DNA from: Runella zeae DSM 19591
GTDB lineage: Bacteria; Bacteroidota; Bacteroidia; Cytophagales; Spirosomataceae
DNA: 38,814 nt
Direction: 5' to 3'
Assembly (NCBI RefSeq): GCF_000423565.1
Contig: NZ_AUIF01000061.1
Location: forward strand, 1 to 38,814
Under the pieces are notes generated by a model. The model worked only from the letters and a program-made list of their open reading frames with translations. It did not search any database and was not told the DNA's origin. Below, piece by piece: positions 8,546-17,182 of this stretch (position 1 is the first letter of the stretch; every line of letters starts with the position of its first letter). The translations under genes and the position numbers were made by a program.

Positions 8546-9562
8546 ATGAACAAATTTACTAAAGATCATTTTTCAATAGCCACTGACGACGATTTCTTAA
8601 AAGAGAATGAAGAAGTTTCTGTTCTGGTATCTTACGTTAACAAGCTAATACCTCAGCCAGCTGAAGCATACGAACCTCTCTATATTTTCTGCCCTCCTAA
8701 AAGTATTGTTTTAATTGATAAAGTGCTAAGTGAATACTCCTTGCACCCTGTCTTTAATAATTGCAGTAGAATCTTCAGAAAGGATGAAACCATCACCTAC
8801 TACAATGCAGCTTATTTAAATGATGAAAGTCGGGAGTTTTTGCTAAAAAACATTGAAAATGGAGTAGAAGTAATGCCTCTAGTTGATTTCTTGGAAAACA
8901 AAAATCGTTTTACTGAAGTGAGTCTACTCAATGGAGACTATTTCCTAACAAAGGAAGACTTCTCTGTGCTACGTAATAAAACCAAAATAGCTACCAAACG
9001 TATCTTTGATATCATTTACACACTCATTTTGTTAGTGGTATTTGCTCCTGTCATGATACTTACTGCAATTGCAATCAAACTAGAGTCAAAAGGGCCTATT
9101 TTTTATCGTCAAAGGCGGGTTGGTCTTTATAACATTGAATTTGAAGTCATCAAGTTCAGATCAATGGCTACTAATGCCGAAGCCAATGGAGCTCAATGGG
9201 CTTCCAAAAACGACCCCCGAGTAACCAAGGTCGGAAAGTTTATTCGCAAAACTCGTATCGACGAAATGCCTCAACTATTTAATATATTGAAAGGCGAAAT
9301 GTCACTGATTGGCCCTCGTCCTGAGCGGCAAGTCTTTATTGACATGCTCAAGACTGCTATTCCTTACTACGAATTTAGACATGTAATCAAGCCTGGTCTT
9401 ACTGGATGGGCTCAAGTAAAATACCCTTATGGTGCTTCCATAGAAGATGGTATGTGGAAACACAAGTACGATATGTATTATATCAAACATCAATCATTTT
9501 GGTTTGATTTTAAAATAATATTACAGACTGTCAAAGTAGTGTTTTCTGGATTAGGTAGATAA
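8546..9562 (+). CDS. polyprenyl-phosphate sugar-1-phosphate transferase (exopolysaccharide initiation)
   Basis: The 338-residue protein has a soluble N-terminal part of about 145 residues and a C-terminal bacterial sugar transferase domain (PF02397). That domain starts with a membrane re-entrant helix (KRIFDIIYTLILLVVFAPVM) and continues with GPIFYRQRRVG, the F-R-S-M segment, and FIRKTRIDEMPQ with the catalytic Asp-Glu pair. The block GEMSLIGPRPE and the closing LTGWAQ segment follow. It moves a sugar-1-phosphate from a nucleotide sugar to undecaprenyl phosphate, the first step of repeat-unit assembly. The four N-terminal TM helices of WcaJ/WbaP are absent, so it is closer to the short monotopic class with an extra N-terminal domain. 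Only 4 nt separate it from the following Wzi gene. Confidence 0.92.
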   Translation: MNKFTKDHFSIATDDDFLKENEEVSVLVSYVNKLIPQPAEAYEPLYIFCPPKSIVLIDKVLSEYSLHPVFNNCSRIFRKDETITYYNAAYLNDESREFLLKNIENGVEVMPLVDFLENKNRFTEVSLLNGDYFLTKEDFSVLRNKTKIATKRIFDIIYTLILLVVFAPVMILTAIAIKLESKGPIFYRQRRVGLYNIEFEVIKFRSMATNAEANGAQWASKNDPRVTKVGKFIRKTRIDEMPQLFNILKGEMSLIGPRPERQVFIDMLKTAIPYYEFRHVIKPGLTGWAQVKYPYGASIEDGMWKHKYDMYYIKHQSFWFDFKIILQTVKVVFSGLGR

Positions 9563-9566
9563 AACC

Positions 9567-11015
9567 ATGCCTATAAAACCTATATTGCTCCCCTACTTAT
9601 CAGTCATTTTATTGTGCGCTGTGCATACTCCTATAAAGGTTAATGCTCAATTTTTAACAATTGCTAGGCCTCATTATCATATTGATGTTAAAGCTACCTT
9701 ATCACCTCACCGAACTCCCTTTTGGCTATATACTAACACTTCGGGCATCGTCTCAACCCATGCACCTAATGCCTTAGCTGGAGTATCACTATCATCAGCT
9801 TCCAGCGACTCACTCTCCCCAAACTGGCAAAAAGTTCGAATAGATTATGGACTCGAATCTTACCTAAGCTCTCCCTCTACCCGGCCACTTTTAATCGAAG
9901 GATATGGTTCAATTAAGTATGGCGTCTTTGGCATAATAACTGGGAAAAAACGCGAGACAATTGGTCTTACAGGTGATACATTACTTACTTCAGGCTCCAT
10001 TTCTATGTCTGGAAATACGCAGCCCATTCCTCAAATAAAAATTACCAGTGATTTTATTGTTCCCTTTACCAATGAGTTTGTTTCGGTCAAGACATGCTTC
10101 TCCTATGGCTGGCTTGGCCCCAGAGCTGTCGGCTATGGAGGACAAGGAGTGACGTCTGTCAATGGTTTTTTTCATCAAAAAAACATATATGTTACGATAG
10201 GTTCCTCTCGCTCTCACTTTCAAGGTATTATGGGATTTAACCATCAAGTACAATGGGGAGGCGAAAATCAAATATGGCCCAATGGACTCAATCCCAATGC
10301 CGCTTGGTGGGGCGTAGTTTTTGGAAAATCTTGGATGGGTAGCCGAGTAGGAAACCATCTAGGCACCATAGATTTCGGCTTTAGGTGGAAGCTTCCCCAT
10401 GGAAAATTATTTTTTTATCGCCAAAATATATACGAAGACGGCTCTCTTTATTCATTCTTAAACATTGGCGATGGGTTAAATGGAGTGGTGTATCGTCCTA
10501 TTCAAAAATCAGAAAGATTATTTTCACTCACAAGCTTACTTTTTGAATTTTTAAACACCACTAGTCAAGGAGGAGACATTTTTAATTTAAGTACGGGGGT
10601 TTTTGGCAAAGACAATTATTTTAATCATTATATTTATACAGAGGGGTGGTCATATAAAGGGCAGACAATAGGAACGCCATTCATTACTCCCCAAGAAAAC
10701 TTAGACAGTAGATGGCCACTAGTAAAGAATTCATTCTCTAACAATAATCGCGTCAAATTACTTCATTTAGGAGCTAGGGGCCACTATTTAGACTGGCATT
10801 GGTTCCTAAAAACCTCATTCAGTATCAATTATGGACTTTATGATTACCCATTGATAGGTAATCCTAAACAATTTTCGAGCATTTTACAAGTTCAAAAATC
10901 CCTCTCTTGGCTAGGAGGTATTGAATGGAGCACTGCCCTAGGCATAGATGCTGGTAGACTCTACAAATCTTCATTAGCGATACAGTTAGGCCTTCGGAAA
11001 CGAGGATTTTTTTAA
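9567..11015 (+). CDS. Wzi-family capsule assembly outer-membrane protein (copy 1)
   Basis: The 482-residue protein has an N-terminal signal peptide ending near NAQF (about residue 28), then beta-barrel-like alternating strands. Family-specific segments are FNHQVQWGG, VGNHLGTIDFG, YRQNIYEDGSLY and GDGLNG. The same segments occur in the next gene, so the pair are paralogues. Wzi-type proteins are outer-membrane barrels that bind and anchor capsular polysaccharide at the cell surface. Placement immediately after the initiating transferase supports this. The sequence ends KRGFF, consistent with an aromatic C-terminal residue of a barrel. Confidence 0.88.
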   Translation: MPIKPILLPYLSVILLCAVHTPIKVNAQFLTIARPHYHIDVKATLSPHRTPFWLYTNTSGIVSTHAPNALAGVSLSSASSDSLSPNWQKVRIDYGLESYLSSPSTRPLLIEGYGSIKYGVFGIITGKKRETIGLTGDTLLTSGSISMSGNTQPIPQIKITSDFIVPFTNEFVSVKTCFSYGWLGPRAVGYGGQGVTSVNGFFHQKNIYVTIGSSRSHFQGIMGFNHQVQWGGENQIWPNGLNPNAAWWGVVFGKSWMGSRVGNHLGTIDFGFRWKLPHGKLFFYRQNIYEDGSLYSFLNIGDGLNGVVYRPIQKSERLFSLTSLLFEFLNTTSQGGDIFNLSTGVFGKDNYFNHYIYTEGWSYKGQTIGTPFITPQENLDSRWPLVKNSFSNNNRVKLLHLGARGHYLDWHWFLKTSFSINYGLYDYPLIGNPKQFSSILQVQKSLSWLGGIEWSTALGIDAGRLYKSSLAIQLGLRKRGFF

Positions 11016-11072
11016 TATTTTTGTTTTTCTAATACATATCCAATTCTTTAATTGAATCATCAAATTATTTAA

Positions 11073-12554
11073 GTGCACTACTCTACATCGAAAAATCATT
11101 CAAGGTTTGGCTATTATTGTGTTATCATATTTTTAGGCTTAAAAATAGTTCACGCACAAGATAGCACCGCTAAGCATTCCATCAAAGGTGAAGTAAAAGC
11201 CAACGCATTCATTTCTAGTGCTCAGACACCCTTCTGGCTAAAAGCCAATCAAATGAGTGTCGTACCCACTCGTTCGGCAGCGTCGTTAGAAGGCTATATA
11301 GGATATGAGACCATTTTATCAAAAAAAACGACTCATTGGAAAGTTTTTGGCGAAGCAAGAATAGTTGGAAACTTGGGAAACTCTACCAAATTGTTCATTC
11401 CCGTAGTAAATGCAGGAATACATTTTAAAAAACTCGCTCTATATGTGGGTCGCAAACAAGAACAATTTGGTCTTTCGGATACTACATTAGGAACAGGCTC
11501 TTATAGCTGGTCAGGCAATGCACTCCCCATGCCTAAAATTCAACTTGAGACGATTGGCTATATCCCTCTAAAATTCACTAAAAATCTCTTTGCCCTCAAA
11601 GGGAATTACGCTCATGGCTGGTTTGGCAGTAGCCAATATGCTTACAACTACTATCTTCATCAAAAATCGCTCTATATTAGGATAGGACGTGAAAATTGGG
11701 CAGTCAAGCTATATGGAGGTTTCAACCATCAAGTTCAGTGGGGCGGTAAAACTAATATTGATATAGCTACAGTAGTAAATCGAAAACTACCCAGCTCTTT
11801 TGGAGATTATGTTTATGCAGTTACTGGTTGGGGGGCTCTTATTGGAGATGTTAAAGGAGTGAACGCTTTTGACTCGCTCAATAGGGTCGGCAATCATTTA
11901 GGGACAATTGATATAGGCATTACTTTTGACTTGAAAAAATATGAATTGAGCCTCTATCGCCAAAATATCTATGAAGACGGCTCTCTTTACTATCTTACCA
12001 ATATTGCGGACGGGTTAAATGGATTAGTTTTTAGAAATTTGTTTCCTAGTAAGGAGAAAGGGAAAGTTAACTTTGAACGTTTGGTGTTTGAGTTTTTATA
12101 CACTTTAAGTCAAGGGGATGCTGCAGGTGTATCAACTGTTACCATTGGTAACGATAACTACTTCAACCATCAACAGTACTACGATGGATGGTCTTACAAA
12201 GGGACAATTATTGGAACTCCCTTTTTTACCAATGCCAAAGACACTAAAAATACTGACCCTCAAAATGGTTATGAAATTGCCAACAACAACCGTGTCAGGG
12301 TATATCATCTTGGCTTACAAGGAAATATTGGAGAAAATATCCAGTTTTTGAGCAAACTATCGCTAAGTCATAATTATGGCACCTACAATTTTCCCTACGC
12401 CCAAGTTCCCAAACAATTTTCTGCTCTACTCCAATTTACAGGCACGATAAAGCGTTGGCAAGGCATCTACTGGAATGCGGCTTTTGCCATAGACAATGGT
12501 CAACTCTATCATAATTCAATCGGTACGCGAATTGGAATCAGTAAGAGATGGTAA
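11073..12554 (+). CDS. Wzi-family capsule assembly outer-membrane protein (copy 2)
   Basis: This 493-residue paralogue of the preceding protein uses a GTG start at 11073. The signal peptide spans about residues 12-28 and ends V-H-A-Q. Matching blocks are TPFWLKANQ near the N-terminus, GGFNHQVQWGG, VGNHLGTIDIG, YRQNIYEDGSLYYL, ADGLNGLVF, NDNYFNHQQYYDGWSYKG and IGISKRW at the end. It should also be a barrel in the outer membrane that contacts the exported polysaccharide. The 57-nt gap suggests co-transcription with copy 1. The two copies may form a hetero-assembly or bind different polymer forms. This cannot be decided from sequence. Confidence 0.87.
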   Translation: MHYSTSKNHSRFGYYCVIIFLGLKIVHAQDSTAKHSIKGEVKANAFISSAQTPFWLKANQMSVVPTRSAASLEGYIGYETILSKKTTHWKVFGEARIVGNLGNSTKLFIPVVNAGIHFKKLALYVGRKQEQFGLSDTTLGTGSYSWSGNALPMPKIQLETIGYIPLKFTKNLFALKGNYAHGWFGSSQYAYNYYLHQKSLYIRIGRENWAVKLYGGFNHQVQWGGKTNIDIATVVNRKLPSSFGDYVYAVTGWGALIGDVKGVNAFDSLNRVGNHLGTIDIGITFDLKKYELSLYRQNIYEDGSLYYLTNIADGLNGLVFRNLFPSKEKGKVNFERLVFEFLYTLSQGDAAGVSTVTIGNDNYFNHQQYYDGWSYKGTIIGTPFFTNAKDTKNTDPQNGYEIANNNRVRVYHLGLQGNIGENIQFLSKLSLSHNYGTYNFPYAQVPKQFSALLQFTGTIKRWQGIYWNAAFAIDNGQLYHNSIGTRIGISKRW

Positions 12555-12577
12555 AAATAAAAAAACAATAGTCGGAT

Positions 12578-13357
12578 ATGTTGCGGCACAAAGATCAACT
12601 AGGTAATATTATCCAACTCCGCTTTCTTCCTCAGCGCATCATATCTTTGGTGCCTTCTCAGACAGAATTATTGTTCGATCTTGGACTTGATACCCAAATA
12701 GTAGGCATTACAAAGTTTTGCACTCGCCCAGCTTCTAAAATCATTGACAAAATAAAAGTAGGAGGTACCAAAAATTTTGACATTGAACTCATCAAATCTT
12801 TAAAACCAGATTTAATCATTGGTAATAAAGAAGAAAACGAACAAGCAGGTATCACGCATCTCCAACAACTTTTTCCGGTTTGGATGTCAGATATTTATAA
12901 TCTTTCCGACGCTCTAGTCATGATCAATAGTATTGGAGAAATAGTCGAAAAAAAACACCTCGCTAATACCTTAGTTCAACAAATTCTCCAATCATTTGAG
13001 AATCTCATCCCTTATTCATCAAAAAAAGCAGCCTATTTTATATGGCGAAAACCATATATGGTGGCAGCTAGTGATACTTTTATTGATGATATGATGCAAA
13101 AAGCGGGCTTCCAAAATGTTTTTGGGGAATTGAAACGTTATCCTGAAATCACCGCCCATGACCTCTTGCAAACTCAGCCAGAAGTCATTTTTCTGTCTTC
13201 AGAGCCTTATCCTTTCCAAGAAAAACACATTTCCGAAATCCAAACCCTCTGCCCTCAAGCTCAAATTTTGCTGGTAGATGGCGAGATGTTTAGCTGGTAT
13301 GGGAGTAGATTAAAGTATTCAGCCACTTACTTTTCAAGCCTCCCTTTAAAGGGGTAA
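12578..13357 (+). CDS. BtuF-like helical-backbone metal receptor, no signal peptide
   Basis: The 259-residue protein matches the periplasmic binding protein type 2 fold used for cobalamin, haem and siderophores. It has RIISLVPSQTELLFDLGL, the I-V-G-I-T-K-F-C segment, K-V-G-G-T-K-N-F-D, LIKSLKPDLIIGNKEEN, and later AAYFIWRKPYMVAASDTFID. No signal peptide or lipobox is visible at the chosen ATG, and no permease or ATPase gene is adjacent. It may act inside the cell, or be exported by a route not evident here. It begins 23 nt after the second Wzi gene and may simply be read through from that operon. Ligand is unknown. Confidence 0.8.
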   Translation: MLRHKDQLGNIIQLRFLPQRIISLVPSQTELLFDLGLDTQIVGITKFCTRPASKIIDKIKVGGTKNFDIELIKSLKPDLIIGNKEENEQAGITHLQQLFPVWMSDIYNLSDALVMINSIGEIVEKKHLANTLVQQILQSFENLIPYSSKKAAYFIWRKPYMVAASDTFIDDMMQKAGFQNVFGELKRYPEITAHDLLQTQPEVIFLSSEPYPFQEKHISEIQTLCPQAQILLVDGEMFSWYGSRLKYSATYFSSLPLKG

Positions 13358-13499
13358 AATTTTTCATTTACGGTTTTTGTACAAATCCTTCTAATTTAGT
13401 TAGTATCATTGTGGCAAAAGAGTTTCTCTTTTAAAGTTTGCCTTATCCTTGATTTTATAAAACCTAACCATTTTTTAACCTCAAACCCTGATTAACCTC

Positions 13500-14816
13500 A
13501 TGTTACTTCTCTATGTATTGCTAGGTATATTAGCACTAGTGATTTTGGTTGCTTATTTTCATTTAGATACGTTTATTTCGTTTGTGATTGTGAGTATCGG
13601 GCTAGGGCTCAGTTGTGGCATGAACGTGGCGGCCATAAGCCAATCTCTCGAAAAAGGAATCGGAAGCACTTTAGGCTCGCTAGTGATTATCATTGGGTTT
13701 GGGTCAATGCTTGGAAAATTGGTAGCAGATAGTGGAGCTGCCCAGCGAATTACCACTACTTTAATGAATATTTTTGGTATCAAATATCTTCCTTGGGGAT
13801 TGGCATTAGCGGGGTTCATCATAGGGCTACCCTTATTTTATAATGCAGGTTTTGTGATTGTGATTCCCTTGATTTTTACCATAGCGGCCTCTACAGGTTT
13901 GCCGATGTTGTACGTAGCGATTCCGATGTTGTCGGCACTTTCGGTAGCTCATGGATACCTTCCTCCTCACCCCTCTCCTACTGCTATTGCTACTCAATTC
14001 AACGCCAATGTAGGCCAAACCCTTTTTTATGGCATCCTAGTGGCGATTCCAGCTATTATTTTAGCAGGGCCTATCTTTGGAAAAACACTCAAAAAATACA
14101 ACCCCAAACCAGATATTACCCTTTTTCAGACCAAACAATTTACCGAAGCCGAAATGCCCTCTTTGGGAGTGAGCCTAAGTGTGGCGTTGTTGCCTTTGAT
14201 ATTACTAACACTCATGCCTTGGATCAAAGGACACTTTGAAGAAGGCTCTACCCTCCATACAGTTTTTGCCTTTTTGGGCGACCCATCTATATCGATGCTT
14301 ATTTCGGTGTTGGTAGCTATTTATTTTTTAGGAATTAAAAGAGGACGTAGCACCAAAAATGTAATGAAATCGCTCGAAGAAGCATTCAAAAGCGTTTCGG
14401 TCATTTTGCTTATCGTAGCAGGAGCGGGAGGGTTTAAACAAATTCTCACCGATGGAGGAGTCAGTAAGTATATAGGTGAATTATTAGCAGGGGTTGATAT
14501 TTCTCCTCTCGTATTGGGTTGGGCGATTGCGGGCGTCATCCGTGTATGTGTTGGGTCCGCTACAGTAGCAGGATTGACAGCCGTGGGTATCATCGCCCCG
14601 TTGGTTCAAAGCCAAGGCGTAAAACCAGAACTGATGGTGTTGGCGATTGGCTCAGGGAGTTTGATTTGCTCTCATCTCAACGACGGCGGCTTTTGGCTCT
14701 TCAAAGAATATTTTAATCTCTCCATCAAAGATACCCTCAAAACTTGGACCGTGATGGAAACTATCGTTTCTATTGTGGGACTCATTGGTGTTTTGATTCT
14801 GGATCAATTTGTATAA
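13500..14816 (+). CDS. GntP-family gluconate:proton symporter
   Basis: The 438-residue protein consists of about 12 hydrophobic helices. It carries typical GntP-family segments: IIGFGSMLGKLVADSGAAQRI, IGLPLFYNAGFV, HGYLPPHPSPTAIA near residue 155, the glycine-rich AGAGGFKQILTD, and SGSLICSHLNDGGFWLFKEY. Members import gluconate or related sugar acids with protons across the inner membrane. No gluconate kinase or dehydratase is next to it, so the real substrate could be another hydroxy acid. It is monocistronic: a hairpin follows, and the next gene has its own -7 box. Confidence 0.9.
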   Translation: MLLLYVLLGILALVILVAYFHLDTFISFVIVSIGLGLSCGMNVAAISQSLEKGIGSTLGSLVIIIGFGSMLGKLVADSGAAQRITTTLMNIFGIKYLPWGLALAGFIIGLPLFYNAGFVIVIPLIFTIAASTGLPMLYVAIPMLSALSVAHGYLPPHPSPTAIATQFNANVGQTLFYGILVAIPAIILAGPIFGKTLKKYNPKPDITLFQTKQFTEAEMPSLGVSLSVALLPLILLTLMPWIKGHFEEGSTLHTVFAFLGDPSISMLISVLVAIYFLGIKRGRSTKNVMKSLEEAFKSVSVILLIVAGAGGFKQILTDGGVSKYIGELLAGVDISPLVLGWAIAGVIRVCVGSATVAGLTAVGIIAPLVQSQGVKPELMVLAIGSGSLICSHLNDGGFWLFKEYFNLSIKDTLKTWTVMETIVSIVGLIGVLILDQFV

Positions 14817-14830
14817 AATCAAAAATATCA

Positions 14831-14861
14831 GGAAAGGGCAATAAGTAACATTGCCTTTTCC
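14831..14861 (+). terminator. hairpin after the gntP-like gene
   Basis: GGAAAGGGCAAT (14831-14842) pairs with ATTGCCTTTTCC (14850-14861) with one G-T wobble and a 7-nt loop. The T-tract is poor, so it may act as a 3' end-stabilising hairpin rather than a strong intrinsic terminator. Confidence 0.55.
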
Positions 14862-14952
14862 TCCATGTCATCCTCGTTCCTGACTATTACTTCCTGAGAA
14901 TACTCTTCACCCAATTAATCAGGTTTTTCTTTACACGAGAAGCTTTTTTTTA

Positions 14953-14960
14953 TACTTTTG
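14953..14960 (+). promoter_or_regulatory. -7 box upstream of the ankyrin gene
   Basis: TACTTTTG matches TAnnTTTG and lies 59 nt before the ATG. A T-rich stretch but no exact TTTG is found at the -33 position. Confidence 0.4.
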
Positions 14961-15019
14961 CCTAAAATTTAAAATTAGTCCAAATAAGATTTATATTCCC
15001 ACTTATTTTCTAGTATATT

Positions 15020-16558
15020 ATGAAAAAAATCTTTTTGACGGCTCTTTTGTCTTACACATTAGTCGGAAATGCCCAACAACAGACCAATACCCTATTAAGT
15101 GCCGAATTTTGGAGAAGTAAGCCTGATTTAGCAGCGGTGAAGGCTGAAATTGTAAAAGGCAATAGCCCCTCTCAGTTTAATCCAGCCTCTTTTGACCCTG
15201 TGACCCTCGCTATCAACAACCGGGCGTCCAACGATGTTATTAAGTTCTTAATTGAGCAAGAAGGCAATAATGTCAACAAAAAAACCCACGATAGTCGTAT
15301 TTATCTTCATTGGGCTGCTTCTAGTGGTAATGCTGAAATTGTGGAATATCTGCTCACTAAAGGAGCAAATATCAACGATCAAGACAGCCGTGGCAATACG
15401 CCTGCTACCTTTGCCGCCGGTGGCAACAAAAACCCCCAAGTCTATGAGGCTCTTTTTAAGGCAGGTATCAAACCCAAACAACGCTATGACAATGGAGCCA
15501 CCTTGCTAATGCTAGCCGTAGGAGCAGATACAGACTTGACTTTGACCGATTTTTTTGTGTCCAAAGGTTTATCTTTAAAAGACAAAGATGATTTTGGCCG
15601 TACAGTTGCTGATTATGCCGCCCGTTCTGCCAATCAGCAACTCATCGATAAATTGATAAGCAAAGGTATCAAACCTACTAGCAATGCCCTATTTTTTGCG
15701 GCTCAAGGTTCAAGACAAGGTTCTGCGGGAATAGAGACTTACAAGTATTTGGTCGAGACATTAAAACTTGACCCTAAGTTCATTAATAATGAAGGCGCAA
15801 CAATTCTGCATTCTTTGGTACGTCGTCCCAACAAAGAAATTATTGATTATTTCTTAAGCAAAGGTGTAGATGTCAATAAAGCTGATAATGAAGGTAATAC
15901 GGCTTTGATTTTAGCTTCGGGAGGCAGAGATATTCAGATTGTTCAAGCCATATTGCCTCAAGTTAAAAATATAAATGCGGTAAATGAAAAAGGAGAATCA
16001 GCTCTTGCCCAAGCGGTTGTGAATGGCTCAGCCGAAACTGTCTCTCTTCTTCTCAAAAATGGTGCTGATGTTAAAGTAGTTAGCAAAGACGGCAACAATT
16101 TGGCTTATTACTGGTTTGAATCATTCAGAGAAAGAGGCCCGCAAGGCGCAGGCCCGGGAGCTCGTCCAGGTGGGCCGCAAGGTGGTGCCTCTGGTGGATT
16201 TAATCCTAATGCTGATTTTGACGCAAAACTAGAACTACTAAAAAATAATGGTTTAGATGTAGCTGCGCCGCAGAAAAATGGCAACACGCTCTTTCACTTA
16301 GCCGTAGCCAAAGAAAGCCTAAAATTGATTCAGAAAGCTTCAGAACTCGGAGTCAATATCAATGCTCAAGATAAAGAAGGAATGACACCTTTGCACAAAG
16401 CAGCTCTTATCGCCAAAGACGACAAAGTCCTCAAGGCATTGATTGCATTAGGTGCAAAAAAAGACCTAAAAACTGAGCTAGACGAAACCGCTTTTGATTT
16501 GGCTAAAGAAAATGGTTTCTTATCAAAAAATAAAGTAGGATTGGATTTTCTTAAATAA
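15020..16558 (+). CDS. secreted ankyrin-repeat protein
   Basis: The 512-residue protein has a signal peptide (MKKIFLTALLSYTLVGNAQQ) followed by about ten ankyrin repeats. Examples are SRIYLHWAASSGNAEIVEYL, TILHSLVRRPNKEIIDYFLS and KEGMTPLHKAALIAKDDKVL. The array is interrupted around residues 373-395 by a low-complexity Gly/Pro/Ala/Gln linker containing GPQGAGPGARPGGPQGG. Ankyrin repeats bind other proteins, and here they would do so in the periplasm or on the cell surface. It lies 132 nt upstream of the DUF2271-PepSY-ApbE genes and in the same direction, so it may serve that redox module as a scaffold or inhibitor. That link is context only. Confidence 0.85.
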   Translation: MKKIFLTALLSYTLVGNAQQQTNTLLSAEFWRSKPDLAAVKAEIVKGNSPSQFNPASFDPVTLAINNRASNDVIKFLIEQEGNNVNKKTHDSRIYLHWAASSGNAEIVEYLLTKGANINDQDSRGNTPATFAAGGNKNPQVYEALFKAGIKPKQRYDNGATLLMLAVGADTDLTLTDFFVSKGLSLKDKDDFGRTVADYAARSANQQLIDKLISKGIKPTSNALFFAAQGSRQGSAGIETYKYLVETLKLDPKFINNEGATILHSLVRRPNKEIIDYFLSKGVDVNKADNEGNTALILASGGRDIQIVQAILPQVKNINAVNEKGESALAQAVVNGSAETVSLLLKNGADVKVVSKDGNNLAYYWFESFRERGPQGAGPGARPGGPQGGASGGFNPNADFDAKLELLKNNGLDVAAPQKNGNTLFHLAVAKESLKLIQKASELGVNINAQDKEGMTPLHKAALIAKDDKVLKALIALGAKKDLKTELDETAFDLAKENGFLSKNKVGLDFLK

Positions 16559-16580
16559 CTAAACCAATCTCTCAACCGAC

Positions 16581-16601
16581 CTTTCCAAGGGTTGGAAATT
16601 T
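16581..16601 (+). terminator. weak hairpin after the ankyrin gene
   Basis: TTTCCAA (16581-16587) and TTGGAAA (16591-16597) form a perfect 7-bp stem with a 3-nt loop and a short T-tract. It may be only partly effective, allowing read-through into the DUF2271 operon. Confidence 0.35.
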
Positions 16602-16690
16602 TCAACAAAGTACCTGAATATCAACACCATTAATAATTAATCACTCGGGCAATCTCGCGTGCGCAAACACTTAGTAAGAAAACAAACCTA

Positions 16691-17176
16691 ATGAATACTT
16701 CTTTGAAACTTCTGACATTATTGTTGTTTACGGTCTTCATCTCAACAAACTCTTTCGCCCAGTCAAGCAAATATAAATGCCTAGTACAGATGAATAGCTA
16801 CGAAGGCGAAGAGGCTTATGTGGTTATTTCGTTGATAAATCCCCAAGGAGCTTACGAAAAAACGCTTTATGTACTAGGGCCTGACAAACAATGGTATAAA
16901 ACCCTCAAAGATTGGCACAAATTCCAAACCAAAAGTAAAGAAAAACTAAGTGCTATTACGGGCGCTTCGGTATCAGGAGGAGACCGAGCGATGAAAACCA
17001 TTGAAATAGAAGATAGTAAAATAGACAAAGGATACAAGCTCCGCTTTGAGTCGGCGGTAGAAGACCAAAAATACCACACAACCGACGCTGAAATCCCTCT
17101 GACCACTACCGCCCTCGCCGAACGTGCCGTAGGAAATGGCTATATCCGCTTTGTCAAACTTAGTAAAGTACAATAA
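16691..17176 (+). CDS. DUF2271 periplasmic protein, probable flavinylation target
   Basis: The 161-residue protein has a signal peptide cleaved after about residue 24 (S-F-A-Q). The rest matches the DUF2271 type, which is commonly found beside PepSY and ApbE genes. Residues 86-97 read L-S-A-I-T-G-A-S-V-S-G-G. The T90-G-A-S93 core resembles the acceptor motif (S/T-G-A-T/S) on which ApbE attaches FMN through a phosphoester bond. I infer that Ser93 may carry FMN and that the protein is the periplasmic electron carrier of this operon. There are 6 nt to the PepSY-flavoreductase gene and ApbE follows directly. No cysteine-based cofactor motif is present. Confidence 0.75.
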   Translation: MNTSLKLLTLLLFTVFISTNSFAQSSKYKCLVQMNSYEGEEAYVVISLINPQGAYEKTLYVLGPDKQWYKTLKDWHKFQTKSKEKLSAITGASVSGGDRAMKTIEIEDSKIDKGYKLRFESAVEDQKYHTTDAEIPLTTTALAERAVGNGYIRFVKLSKVQ

Positions 17177-17182
17177 TTAGCG

